Positions 35,098 through 44,152 of a DNA stretch of 64,000 bases are shown here, in pieces. The stretch covers positions 3,838,501-3,902,500 of the forward strand of contig NZ_CP063231.1 in the NCBI RefSeq assembly GCF_023612255.1, read 5' to 3'. Made by a program: the position numbers and the translations under genes. Positions within the stretch are counted from its first letter, which is position 1, and each line of letters begins with the position of its first letter. The DNA is from Luteibacter flocculans (lineage in GTDB: Bacteria > Pseudomonadota > Gammaproteobacteria > Xanthomonadales > Rhodanobacteraceae). The notes under the pieces are model-generated. The model did no database searches, had not been told where the DNA came from, and saw nothing but the letters and a program-made list of their open reading frames with translations.

Positions 35098-38000
35098 ATG
35101 CAGTCCGTCACTCACTCGTCAGCGACACCACGCCGCCGACTCGCACTGGCCGTCGCCTTCGCCATCGGTGCGGGCGCCGCAGGTGGCGCGCTCGCCCAGA
35201 GCAACGCCAGCGGCTCGATCTTCGGCTCGGCCACGCCCGGCGACACCGTGCATATCGAGAACACCGCGACCGGCTTGCGCCGCGACATCACCGTCGACGC
35301 CAGTGGTCGTTATCGCGCGAATTCGCTGCCGATCGGCAGCTACGACGTGTCCCTGATGCACAACGGCGCCGTGGTCGACACGCACAAGGGCGTGCAGACG
35401 CAGATCAGCCAGGGTACCGACGTGTCGTTCAACGCGCCCAGCGGCGACGCCACGACACTTGGCAGCGTGCAGGTCACGGCCAACAGCCTTCCCAGCATCG
35501 ACGTCAGCTCGGTCGACTCGCGCACGGTGCTGAGCGCGGATCAGCTCTCCAAGCTGCCGATCGCCCGCACGTCGATCAGCTCCATCGCCTTGCTCGCCCC
35601 GGGCACCACATCGGCCGCGCGCGGCTACGGCAACGCCTTGTCGTTCGGTGGTTCGTCCGCCTCCGAGAACGCGTACTACATCAACGGCTTCCAGGTCACC
35701 AACCCGCTGACTGGCGTGAGCTCGCGCCAGCTTCCCTATGACGCCATCGACCAGGAGCAGGTGCTCATCGGCGGCTACGGTGCCGAGTACGGTCGTTCCA
35801 CCGGCGGCGTGATCAACGTGGTCACCAAGCGCGGCTCGAACGAATGGAAGGGCGACGTGCAGGTGCTGTGGTCGCCGTCGGAGCTGGCGCAGGAACCGCG
35901 CAATGTATACCTGCGCAACGGCACGCTGTACCAGCGCGGCAACCAGTACGCACAGCGCGACCAGGAAAACCTGCAGTACTCCGGCTCGCTCGGTGGTGCA
36001 CTGGTGAAGGACAAGCTGTTCATCTTCGCCGCGGCGGACTGGATCCGTCAGACCGGCAACTACACCGGTCCCAACTCGGTCAGCGACGACGAGAGGGATA
36101 CCGCGAAGACCAAGCGCTGGCTCACCAAGCTCGACTGGAACATCACCGACAACAACATCCTCGAACTGACGGGCATCGGCGATACCGAAACCACGGATTC
36201 CTCGATCTTCGCGTACAACTACGGCACCGGCCGCGGCGACTACCTGGGCCACCAGTACACCAAGAACTACAACGGCACCCAGACCAACGGCACGCCCGGC
36301 GGCAACACCTACATCGCCCACTACACCGGCTACATCACCGACGACCTGACGGTGAACGCGATGTACGGTCGCGCCAACTCCGATCACCAGCAAACCGTAA
36401 ACGGCGCCTCGGGCGTGGCCTGCCCGTCCATCACCGATTCACGCGTCGAATTCGTCAATAACAAGCAGACCGGCTGTACCGTCGGTTCGACCACCACTCT
36501 CCTGCCCGGCTCCAAAGACAGCACGAAGGGCTGGAGCGCGAACATCGAGTACCGCATCGGCGACCACGATCTCCGCGCCGGCGTGGACAACTACGTGCTG
36601 CGTGCGACCTGGGGCTCCAGTCCGGTCGGCGGCACGGCGTATACGTATAACGATGTCGGCGACGGCAGCGTGATCCAGCAGCGCCTGATCAACCTGGGCC
36701 TCAGCCCCACGCTGTACAACCCGGCGGACTTCCCGAACGGCTATTACGTGGAGTCCTCCGCGCTCAGCACCGGTACGTCCGCACGCACGAACCAGCGCTC
36801 GCAGTTCGCCGAGGACAACTGGCAGATCACCGATCGCTGGCACGGGTACATCGGCCTGCGCAACGAACAGTTCTCCAACTACAACGGTGAAGGCCAGGCG
36901 TACGCGCGTGCGCGTCATCAGCTCGATCCGCGCCTCGGCGTGTCCTGGGACGTCTACGGCGACAGCTCGTTGAAGATCTACGCCAACGCGGGACGGTACC
37001 ACCTCGGTCTGCCGACCTCGGTGGCCGTGCGCGGCGCTGGTCCGTCGACCTATCCGTCGCAGTACTTCAGCTTCACCGGCATCGACCCCACCACGGGCGT
37101 CCCGACGGGTCTCGGCCAGGGCGCTTACTCGGGCACCTACTACCTCAACGGCGCCAACGGCACGCCGCCCGACGCGAAGACGGTGTCGGCCAAGCAACTG
37201 CACTCGTACTACCAGGACGAGTACATCTTCGGTTTCGACAAGCAGTTGGATAACAACTGGGTGGTCGGCGCGAAGGCCATGTACCGCAAGCTGCGCAGCC
37301 TCATCGACGACACCTGCGACTCCGCACCGCTGCAGGCGTGGGGCGATCGCAACGGGCTCAGCGCCGAAGTGGCCGCCGGTATCAAACAAAGCACGGGCTG
37401 CTGGCTGTTCAACCCGGGTCGCGCGAACACGTTCGTACTCTCGCCGTCGGCGGGCCAGTACCTCGACGTGCCGCTCTCCGCGGCGGACATCGGCGAACCG
37501 AAGCCGAAGCGCTCGTACTACATGCTCGATCTGTATGCCGAGCACCAGTTCAGCGACAAGTGGTACGGCAAGATCGACTACACCTACTCGCGCAGCTACG
37601 GCAACTCGGAAGGCCAGCTCGATTCGAACATCGTGCAGGCCGACGTCTCCACGACCGAGAGCTGGGACTTCCCGCAGATCATGGAGAACACGAACGGCGA
37701 TCTGCCCAACGACCACAAGCACCAGCTTCGCGTCTACGGCACCTATGCGCCGACCGACGAGTGGCAGTTCTCCACGGTCAGTCGCGTGACGTCCGGCGCG
37801 CCGGTGAGCTGCCTCGGCATCCGTCCGCTGTCCGCTGGCGGTGACCCGTACGGCTACGGTGCCAACTACTTCTGGTGCAACGGCGAGCCATCGCCGCGTG
37901 GGTCGCGCGGTCGCACGCCCTGGACGTACACGATGGACGTCAGCGCCGCCTGGAAGCCGATGTTCGCCGATCACAAGCTCACGTTCTCGGTGGACGTCTT

Positions 38001-38148
38001 CAACCTGCTCGGCAAGCAGCAGGTGACGCAGTACTTCGAAACGGGCGAGACCGCGAACGGCCTCGCCAATCCGAACTACAAGCGCGCCCGCTCGTTCCAG
38101 GACCCGCGTTACGTCCGCCTCGGCGCACGTTACGACTTCACGCTCTGA
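35098..38148 (+). CDS. TonB-dependent receptor, Oar-like, with N-terminal carboxypeptidase-regulatory-like domain
   Basis: This is a 1016-residue outer-membrane receptor. The signal peptide ends AGGALA|QS. Residues about 35-110 form a beta-sandwich domain (DTVHIENTATGLRRDITVDASGRYR...LPIGSYDVSL), then the plug (STVDSRTVLSADQLSKLPIARTS-like; IDQEQVLIGGYGAEYGRSTGGVINVVTKRG), then the barrel, which ends RYVRLGARYDFTL with a terminal Leu-type residue rather than the usual Phe. This layout matches Oar-like receptors common in Xanthomonadales. The ligand is unknown. It is 30-35% similar by eye to the next receptor gene, and both have the same kind of terminator. AGGAGGG lies 8 bases before the ATG. 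Confidence 0.88.
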   Translation: MQSVTHSSATPRRRLALAVAFAIGAGAAGGALAQSNASGSIFGSATPGDTVHIENTATGLRRDITVDASGRYRANSLPIGSYDVSLMHNGAVVDTHKGVQTQISQGTDVSFNAPSGDATTLGSVQVTANSLPSIDVSSVDSRTVLSADQLSKLPIARTSISSIALLAPGTTSAARGYGNALSFGGSSASENAYYINGFQVTNPLTGVSSRQLPYDAIDQEQVLIGGYGAEYGRSTGGVINVVTKRGSNEWKGDVQVLWSPSELAQEPRNVYLRNGTLYQRGNQYAQRDQENLQYSGSLGGALVKDKLFIFAAADWIRQTGNYTGPNSVSDDERDTAKTKRWLTKLDWNITDNNILELTGIGDTETTDSSIFAYNYGTGRGDYLGHQYTKNYNGTQTNGTPGGNTYIAHYTGYITDDLTVNAMYGRANSDHQQTVNGASGVACPSITDSRVEFVNNKQTGCTVGSTTTLLPGSKDSTKGWSANIEYRIGDHDLRAGVDNYVLRATWGSSPVGGTAYTYNDVGDGSVIQQRLINLGLSPTLYNPADFPNGYYVESSALSTGTSARTNQRSQFAEDNWQITDRWHGYIGLRNEQFSNYNGEGQAYARARHQLDPRLGVSWDVYGDSSLKIYANAGRYHLGLPTSVAVRGAGPSTYPSQYFSFTGIDPTTGVPTGLGQGAYSGTYYLNGANGTPPDAKTVSAKQLHSYYQDEYIFGFDKQLDNNWVVGAKAMYRKLRSLIDDTCDSAPLQAWGDRNGLSAEVAAGIKQSTGCWLFNPGRANTFVLSPSAGQYLDVPLSAADIGEPKPKRSYYMLDLYAEHQFSDKWYGKIDYTYSRSYGNSEGQLDSNIVQADVSTTESWDFPQIMENTNGDLPNDHKHQLRVYGTYAPTDEWQFSTVSRVTSGAPVSCLGIRPLSAGGDPYGYGANYFWCNGEPSPRGSRGRTPWTYTMDVSAAWKPMFADHKLTFSVDVFNLLGKQQVTQYFETGETANGLANPNYKRARSFQDPRYVRLGARYDFTL

Positions 38149-38182
38149 CCTAGAAGAAGAAAGCAGCAGCACTCCCCAGATT

Positions 38183-38213
38183 GGCCGCCCGCTCCCACGG
38201 GCGGCCTTTTTTT
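38183..38213 (+). terminator. Rho-independent terminator of the first receptor gene
   Basis: GGCCGCCCG and CGGGCGGCC enclose a CTCCCA loop and are followed by seven Ts. It stands 34 bases after the stop codon. The stem-loop core is the same as that at 41808-41836. Confidence 0.92.
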
Positions 38214-38630
38214 GTTGGGCAGAAAGGCCACTGCTGAAACATGCGGCCAATGTGTCTATTTCATGCTTTTCATGAAGCTTTTTTCATCTTCGCTTAAATC
38301 GTTTGCGCATCTTCTTGCGTCCACTGGTGCCGTGTGTCCGTCGCCCATGGATTTCGCCTTGCGATGCATTCGCATGACCCATGCGGGTGCGGCAAGCGCA
38401 AGACATCGAAGAACTTGCGTTCATGCAACTCGCATTGAGTGAGGTTGTCGGCCGGGCGTAGCTTTCGCTCGCTTGTTGCCATTGTGTTAACGGCAACCGG
38501 CGGCGCATCGATGCGGAGGAGATCGACGCCAAGAAGGGGCCCGGATGGCCATCGCCTGATCACTCTGTTTCGCCCTCGAGAGGGACGGCGGAACGGCTTG
38601 CAGCATTTGGCCATTGGCCGGGGAGAAGAC
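38214..38630. other. Gap between the two receptor genes
   Basis: These 417 bases have no convincing gene. The first 100 bases are AT-richer, with several TTTCAT/CATGAA stretches (TTTCATGCTTTTCATGAAGC-type half palindromes near 38258-38280). GTTGCC-N11-GGCAAC (38475-38497) is a perfect 6-bp inverted repeat. GGGGAGA lies just ahead of the next ATG. No clear -35/-10 pair was seen. Confidence 0.5.
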
Positions 38631-41600
38631 ATGTATTCGCGTCATTCGTCACAGCGCACGCCGAGGCGTTCGCTTTCACTTGCCATCGCACTCGGCCTCG
38701 GCCTCGTTGCGACCGCAGCGCTCGCGCAAAGCACCGTCGGTGCCGTCTACGGCACGGCCGATGCCGGCGCGGAGGTCACGGCCACCAATACGGGTAGTGG
38801 CCTGAGCCGCTCCACGACCGTCGGCAGCGACGGGCGCTTCAACATTTCGTCGCTGCCGCCGGGCGACTACAAGATCACTTCCACCAAGGGTGGACAGAAC
38901 GCGACCCGTAACATCCAGGTCGTGGCGGGTCAGGGTTTCAACCTGAATCTAGCCGCGCCCGCCACCGCGTCCGCTGCCGAGGACCTGACCACCGTGTCGG
39001 TGACGGCGAATGCCCTGCCGCCGATCGACATCACGTCGAGCCAGACCAACACGGTGATGACCGCGGAGCAGATCAAGCAGTTGCCGCTTGCCCGCAACCA
39101 GACGGCCGTGGCGCTGCTGGCACCCGGTGCAACCCGTGGCGACAGCGCCTTCGGCAACCTCGCGTCGTTCGGCGGTGCGTCGGTCGCTGAGAACAGCTAT
39201 TACGTCAACGGCTTCAACGTCACGAACTTCTTCCAGAGCCTGACCTATTCGCAGGTGCCTTTCGAGGCGATCGACCAGGAAGAGATCCAGGACGGTGGCT
39301 ACGGTGCGGAATACGGCAACTCGACCGGCGGCGTGATCTCGGTCAATACCAAGCGCGGCACGAACGAGTGGAAGGGCGGCGTCGACTACACCTGGAATCC
39401 GTACCAGTTCCAGGCGAGCCAGCCGAACGTCTACCTGCAGAACGGCGCGCTGCTCCAGAACGACCGTCACAACAGCAACTACGTGATCGGCAACAACGGG
39501 ACCGGTAACGCGACCGATTTCGGCCAGCGCTGGAACGCCTGGTTGGGCGGCCCGCTGATCAAGGACAAGTTGTTCATGTTCGCGCTCGTCGGTGGCACGC
39601 GCACGGCAGACGAGCACTACGGCGACACCACGGGCGGTGGCAACTTCGACAAGACCACCATCAAGGACCCGCGCTACCTGGTCAAGCTGGACTGGAACAT
39701 CAACGAGAGCAACATCCTCGAATACACCGGCTTCAGCGATTCCAGCACGGCGCAGCAGAGCGTCTACGGCTACAGCTACGACGACAACGGCCAGCCGCAT
39801 CGGGGTGACTACCTCGGTCAGGTCTATGACAAGACCGGCGGCATGAACAACATCCTGAAGTACACCAGCTACATCACGGATGACTTCACGGTGTCTGCCC
39901 AGTACGGCAAGAGCACGAACAAGCGCATCGAGCGCGCCACCACGGCCGACGGCACCGTCGAGCAGTACGACGGCAACATTTTCGACGCCGTGAATTCGCC
40001 GGGTTGCCCCATCATCATCGACGCACGCACGCCTGTCTCCAATGGTGCGGCGGGCTATCCGCATTGCTCTTTCACCAGCGGCACGCTGAGCACACCGAAC
40101 GGTGAAGACAAGCGCAACGCAGGTCGCATCGACTTCGAGTATCACATCGGCGATCACGAACTGAAGGCCGGTTGGGCGCGCGACCACTTCACCACCGACA
40201 CCGGCACCGCCTACGAAGGCGGCGCGACCTACACCTACCAGTCGATTCCCGCGAGCATCCTGGGTCACGACCCGGGTCTCGACCCGAGCGACAGCGTAGT
40301 GCGCCAGGCGGTATTTGCGACCGGCGCCAAGGTCGGCATCACGCAGAAGTCGTACTACCTGCAGGACAACTGGCACATCACCGACAACTTCGTCGCCCGC
40401 ATCGGTGTGCGCAACGACGGCTTCAACAACACCAACAGCCTCGGCCAGACCTACGTCAGCCAGGTCCACAGTTGGCAGCCACGCCTCGGCTTCTCGTGGG
40501 ACGTGCACGGCGACTCGACGCTGAAGGTCTACGGCAGCGCCGGCGACTACTCGCTCCCGCTGGACGGCAACGTCGCACTGCGTGGCGCAGCAGCCTCGCT
40601 GTACCAGATCCGCTACTTCAGCTACACGGGCGTCGATCCGGTCACCGGTGCGCCGCTGGGCTTGGGCCCCGTGTCCGATGCGTACGCGGCACAGTTCCCG
40701 TCGCGCACGGGCACCGTCTATGCCAACGGCGAGGCGGGTGTCGTCCCCAACCCGGGTGCGGTCGCCACCAAGGATCTGAAGCCGTTCAAGCAGCGTGAGT
40801 TCATCCTCGGCGCGCAGCAGCAGGTGTCCGACTGGACCCTCGGTGCCAAGGCGATCTACCGCAAGGTGCTGACCGGCATCGACGATTCCTGCGACTTCCG
40901 CCCGATCGCCGCCGCAGCAAACGCGCAGTACGGCCTGAACCTCGATACCACCAGCCTGACCCCGGGTGCCGCCAACGTGCCGGGCTGCTACATCTTCAAC
41001 CCGGGCAGCTCGGTGACCTTGCGCACCCCGGTCGACGCGACGGGAACGGTCTACGACATCCACCTCCCCGGTACGGCGGTGGGCGAGCCGAGCTACAAGC
41101 GTTCGTACATGGCGTTGCAGTTGACCGCCGAGCGCAACTTCGACAACACGTGGTACATGAAGGCGTCATATGTGTGGTCGCACACCCGCGGCAACTCGGA
41201 AGGTGGTGTGGACTCCTCGAACGGCCAGGCCGACACGGGCACCACGGAGCTGTTCGACTACCCCGAGATCATGGCGGGCACCAACGGCTACCTGCCGAAC
41301 GACCGCAAGCACACCTTCAAGCTCTACGGCGCCTGGCAGATCACGCCGGAATGGCTGGTGGGTGCGAACGGCGTGCTGCAGACCGGGCGTCCGGAGAACT
41401 GCTACGGCCTCAACCCGATCGACGGTCAGGTGGACGGCGGCTACGGTGGCGGTGCGTACCTGTATTGCAGCGGCATGATCGTGAAGCGCGGTTCGGTGGG
41501 ACGCACACCCACCTACTGGAACATCGACCTCAACGCGTCGTACAAGCCCGAGTGGGCCAAGGGCGTGACGATCTCGGCGAACGTCTTCAACATCTTCAAC

Positions 41601-41741
41601 AAGCAGCACACGACCACGATCAACGAAGTGGGCGAAGACAACAACGGCAACTCGCTGGCTGGAAGCACCTACAAGATCCCGACCAGCTTCCAGCAGCCGC
41701 GTTACGTCCAGCTGTCTGCCGAGTACGACTTCTCGCTGTAA
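38631..41741 (+). CDS. TonB-dependent receptor, Oar-like (second copy)
   Basis: This 1036-residue outer-membrane receptor has the same design as the gene at 35098: signal peptide ending ATAALA|QS, an N-terminal beta-sandwich domain (VTATNTGSGLSRSTTVGSDGRFNISSLPPGDYKIT), a plug with AENSYYVNGFNVTNFF and IQDGGYGAEYGNSTGGVISV, and a barrel ending RYVQLSAEYDFSL. I chose ATG 38631; the longer in-frame reading from 38439 has no signal sequence. The two receptors diverge most in the extracellular loops, so they probably bind different ligands. The second carries more loop cysteines (GCPIIIDART..PHCSF; SCDFRP; NVPGCYIF). Confidence 0.88.
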   Translation: MYSRHSSQRTPRRSLSLAIALGLGLVATAALAQSTVGAVYGTADAGAEVTATNTGSGLSRSTTVGSDGRFNISSLPPGDYKITSTKGGQNATRNIQVVAGQGFNLNLAAPATASAAEDLTTVSVTANALPPIDITSSQTNTVMTAEQIKQLPLARNQTAVALLAPGATRGDSAFGNLASFGGASVAENSYYVNGFNVTNFFQSLTYSQVPFEAIDQEEIQDGGYGAEYGNSTGGVISVNTKRGTNEWKGGVDYTWNPYQFQASQPNVYLQNGALLQNDRHNSNYVIGNNGTGNATDFGQRWNAWLGGPLIKDKLFMFALVGGTRTADEHYGDTTGGGNFDKTTIKDPRYLVKLDWNINESNILEYTGFSDSSTAQQSVYGYSYDDNGQPHRGDYLGQVYDKTGGMNNILKYTSYITDDFTVSAQYGKSTNKRIERATTADGTVEQYDGNIFDAVNSPGCPIIIDARTPVSNGAAGYPHCSFTSGTLSTPNGEDKRNAGRIDFEYHIGDHELKAGWARDHFTTDTGTAYEGGATYTYQSIPASILGHDPGLDPSDSVVRQAVFATGAKVGITQKSYYLQDNWHITDNFVARIGVRNDGFNNTNSLGQTYVSQVHSWQPRLGFSWDVHGDSTLKVYGSAGDYSLPLDGNVALRGAAASLYQIRYFSYTGVDPVTGAPLGLGPVSDAYAAQFPSRTGTVYANGEAGVVPNPGAVATKDLKPFKQREFILGAQQQVSDWTLGAKAIYRKVLTGIDDSCDFRPIAAAANAQYGLNLDTTSLTPGAANVPGCYIFNPGSSVTLRTPVDATGTVYDIHLPGTAVGEPSYKRSYMALQLTAERNFDNTWYMKASYVWSHTRGNSEGGVDSSNGQADTGTTELFDYPEIMAGTNGYLPNDRKHTFKLYGAWQITPEWLVGANGVLQTGRPENCYGLNPIDGQVDGGYGGGAYLYCSGMIVKRGSVGRTPTYWNIDLNASYKPEWAKGVTISANVFNIFNKQHTTTINEVGEDNNGNSLAGSTYKIPTSFQQPRYVQLSAEYDFSL

Positions 41742-41807
41742 TTCCCACACAAGAAGACATGGCGCGCGTCCCTCCCTGGCGCGCAACCATGCAAACCTCC
41801 CCAGATC

Positions 41808-41836
41808 GCCGCCCGCTCCCACGGGCGGCTTTTTTT
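41808..41836 (+). terminator. Rho-independent terminator of the second receptor gene
   Basis: GCCGCCCG-CTCCCA-CGGGCGGC is followed by seven Ts, 67 bases after the stop. The stem, loop and the preceding CCCCAGAT match the terminator of the first receptor, so the 3' flank was duplicated along with the gene or is a repeated element. Confidence 0.92.
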
Positions 41837-41871
41837 ATGCCCTTGGCGCATAGCGGAAAAATCCACAGAGT

Positions 41872-42083
41872 GCCTGTGGGAGCCGCTATAGCGGCGAGAA
41901 GCCAACGAAGCGGTTTGGCAGCGAAGCAAGTCTCCATCGCCAGCAGGCTGGCTCCCACCGGCAAGTTATGGGAGCCGCTACAGCGGCGAGAAGCCCACGA
42001 AGCGATGATGCGACGAGGTGGATTGCCTCGCCGCCATGGCGGCTCCCACAGGCAGGGTCTCCTAGCCGCTACAGCGGCGAGGC
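41872..42083. repeat. Cluster of five REP-like elements in alternating orientation
   Basis: The unit GTGGGAGCCGCTATAGCGGC-GA (a short stem after a GGGAG head) recurs at about 41872-41902 (+), 41931-41962 (-), 41966-42005 (+), 42021-42054 (-) and 42059-42083 (+, head degraded). Alternating orientation is the hallmark of REP/BIME clusters mobilised by RAYT transposases; no RAYT gene lies in this window. The last unit supplies the final codons of the permease gene at 42062-42958. Confidence 0.8.
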
Positions 42084-42958
42084 CTGGTGAACAGCTGCCC
42101 AAGACGCGGCCCGAGCACGAAGATCGCCACGCCAACAAGCATCACGACCACACCCACCCACACCATCGGCGCAAAGGTCTCGTGGTAGACGAGGTACGAC
42201 GTCACGACGCCGGACACCGGAACGATCAGCGACAGCGGCGCCACCGACGAGGCCGGATACTTCTTCATCAGGTTGTTCCAGACCATGTAACCGAACACCG
42301 TGGTGACATAGGCCTGGAACAGCACGGAAGCGCTTGCGCGCAACGTCAGCCCCGTGAGCAGTCCGTTGAAGGGTGCATTGCCATATTTCAGCCAAGTGAG
42401 AAGAAACAGCACCGGCGCGGAAAACACGCTGGACCAGACGATGAACGCGATCATGTCCGCAGGCTTGTAACGCTTCACGATGAGGTTGCATGCGCTCCAA
42501 CTCAGCGCGGCCAGCAGGACCAGCGCCACACCGACGAGCGTTGTGTGTCCGTCCGTAAACGCAATCACCAGCAACAGGCCCGCCGCCGCAACGACCATCC
42601 CCACGATCGGAATGCGCCCGATGCGTTCGCGCAGGATCACGGCGCTCAGGATCAACGTAAAGAACGCGCTGAACTGCAACACGAGCGACGACAGGCCCGG
42701 CGACAACCCGAGCGCCATCGCGAGGTTCACAACCCACCACAGGCCCACGCCGAACAGCAGCCCGTAGGCCGCCAGCACCGCAAGTGACACATCGCTCGGT
42801 CGACGAAGAAAGAGGATCAACGGAAACGCGGTGAAAGTGAAACGCAAGCCGGTCAGCAGGAAAGGATCGAGATCGCGCAGGCCTGCTTCGATCACGGAGA
42901 AGTTGCTTCCCCAGATCACCGTGACAAGGATGCCGAGCAGCAGATCGGCAGGTTTCAT
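42062..42958 (-). CDS. DMT-superfamily permease (EamA family)
   Basis: This is a 298-residue inner-membrane protein with ten hydrophobic segments in two EamA repeats (first about 5-135, second about 148-285). VIWGSNFSVIEAGL near the N-terminus and LSLIVPVSGVVTSYLVYHE near the C-terminus are the characteristic stretches. Members such as EamA/YdcZ/YedA export amino acids or metabolites; the substrate here is unknown. The final residues (RPRRCSG) are encoded inside a REP-like element, which suggests that insertion reshaped the C-terminus. GGGGAC precedes the ATG at 42958. Confidence 0.9.
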   Translation of the reverse strand: MKPADLLLGILVTVIWGSNFSVIEAGLRDLDPFLLTGLRFTFTAFPLILFLRRPSDVSLAVLAAYGLLFGVGLWWVVNLAMALGLSPGLSSLVLQFSAFFTLILSAVILRERIGRIPIVGMVVAAAGLLLVIAFTDGHTTLVGVALVLLAALSWSACNLIVKRYKPADMIAFIVWSSVFSAPVLFLLTWLKYGNAPFNGLLTGLTLRASASVLFQAYVTTVFGYMVWNNLMKKYPASSVAPLSLIVPVSGVVTSYLVYHETFAPMVWVGVVVMLVGVAIFVLGPRLGQLFTRPRRCSG

Positions 42959-43174
42959 GTGGCGTCCCCTTTCGTGACGTCACGAATCACGTCGTGCCCC
43001 GGACATCTCTGCGACCTCGTGCGTCAACACCACGGTGACCTCCCTTTCTTGGATAAAAAGAGAGGGACGGTAGCGGAGGGGTAGCACGCACTCTATGGAA
43101 CAAAACTCAAAATGCGCAGCGCCGCGAGAAACGGTGGCGTTCGTCACAGTTCCCCGCGGCTTTGCGAGCAGCGC

Positions 43175-43960
43175 TTATTCGCCGTCGTCTTCGAAACGCA
43201 GGTGCTTCACGCTGCGACCGTGGCGCCGTACGAGCTTCAGGGCCTCCACGCCGACCTTGATGTGTCGATCGACGTAGTTCGCGGTAACGGACGCGTCGCT
43301 GGTCTCGGTCTTCACGCCTTCGGGGATCATCGGCTGGTCGGAGACCAGCAGCAGTGCGCCGCAGGGAATGTGGTTGGCGAAGCCGGCGGCGAAGATCGTC
43401 GCGGTTTCCATGTCGATCGCCATGCAGCGGGTGCGGCGGAGATAGTCCTTGAACCCGTCGTCGTGCTCCCAGACACGGCGGTTGGTCGTGTACACCGTGC
43501 CGGTCCAGTAGTCGTGGCCGAGATCGCGGATCATCGTGGACACCGCGCGCTGGAGCTGGAACGCCGGCAGGGCGGGAACCTCGGGCAGCAGGTAGTCGTT
43601 GGACGTACCTTCGCCACGGATCGCGGCGATCGGCAGCACCAGATCGCCGATGGCGTTCTTCCGCTTCAGGCCACCGCACTTGCCGAGGAACAGCACGGCC
43701 TGGGGCTCGATGGCGCTGAGCAGGTCCATGACCGTGGCGGCGTTGGGACTGCCCATGCCGAAGTTGATGAGGGTAATGCCATCGGCCGTGGCATTGGGCA
43801 TGGGCCGGTCGCGACCGCGGACCTCCACGCCATGATCCTGGGCGAAGCGTTCCACGTAGTGCCCGAAATTGGTCAGCAGGATGTGCCGGCCGAAGCCTTC
43901 CAGCGGCGTGCCCGTATAGCGGGGCAACCAGTTGGAGACGATGTCGTTCTTGGTTTTCAT
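43175..43960 (-). CDS. amn: AMP nucleosidase (short, catalytic-domain form)
   Basis: AMP nucleosidase hydrolyses AMP to adenine and ribose 5-phosphate, helping set adenylate levels. The 261-residue protein is a PNP/UDP-phosphorylase fold: FLGKCGGLKR, DLVLPIAAIRGEGTS, AIDMETATIFAAGF (the purine/ribose-binding Met-Glu) and LLLVSDQPM are the family motifs. E. coli Amn is about 480 residues because of an N-terminal regulatory domain, which is missing here, so ATP/phosphate control may differ. Short forms are normal in some bacteria. It is divergent from the DegV gene, 192 bases apart. Confidence 0.85.
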   Translation of the reverse strand: MKTKNDIVSNWLPRYTGTPLEGFGRHILLTNFGHYVERFAQDHGVEVRGRDRPMPNATADGITLINFGMGSPNAATVMDLLSAIEPQAVLFLGKCGGLKRKNAIGDLVLPIAAIRGEGTSNDYLLPEVPALPAFQLQRAVSTMIRDLGHDYWTGTVYTTNRRVWEHDDGFKDYLRRTRCMAIDMETATIFAAGFANHIPCGALLLVSDQPMIPEGVKTETSDASVTANYVDRHIKVGVEALKLVRRHGRSVKHLRFEDDGE

Positions 43961-44152
43961 GTCGAATCCGGATGCGCGTGCGCCGGCGGCGTTCGCCCTT
44001 GCATGCCGACGGCGCGGTTACCGGCGACGCCACGCCGGCGGAGTGCCAAATTCATTCGTGCAAGTGTAGCATCCGGCCCAGCGGGGCGAGCTGGAGCGCA
44101 AAGGGCGATCCGGGCGCCACGGGGCCATATGGCCTTCGACGGGGGTGGACCG

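Noticed and set aside
36439-38250. A 603-codon minus-strand frame over the first receptor gene.
   Set aside because: Composition is Arg/Val-rich shadow sequence, and the receptor on the plus strand has a complete signal peptide, plug and barrel.
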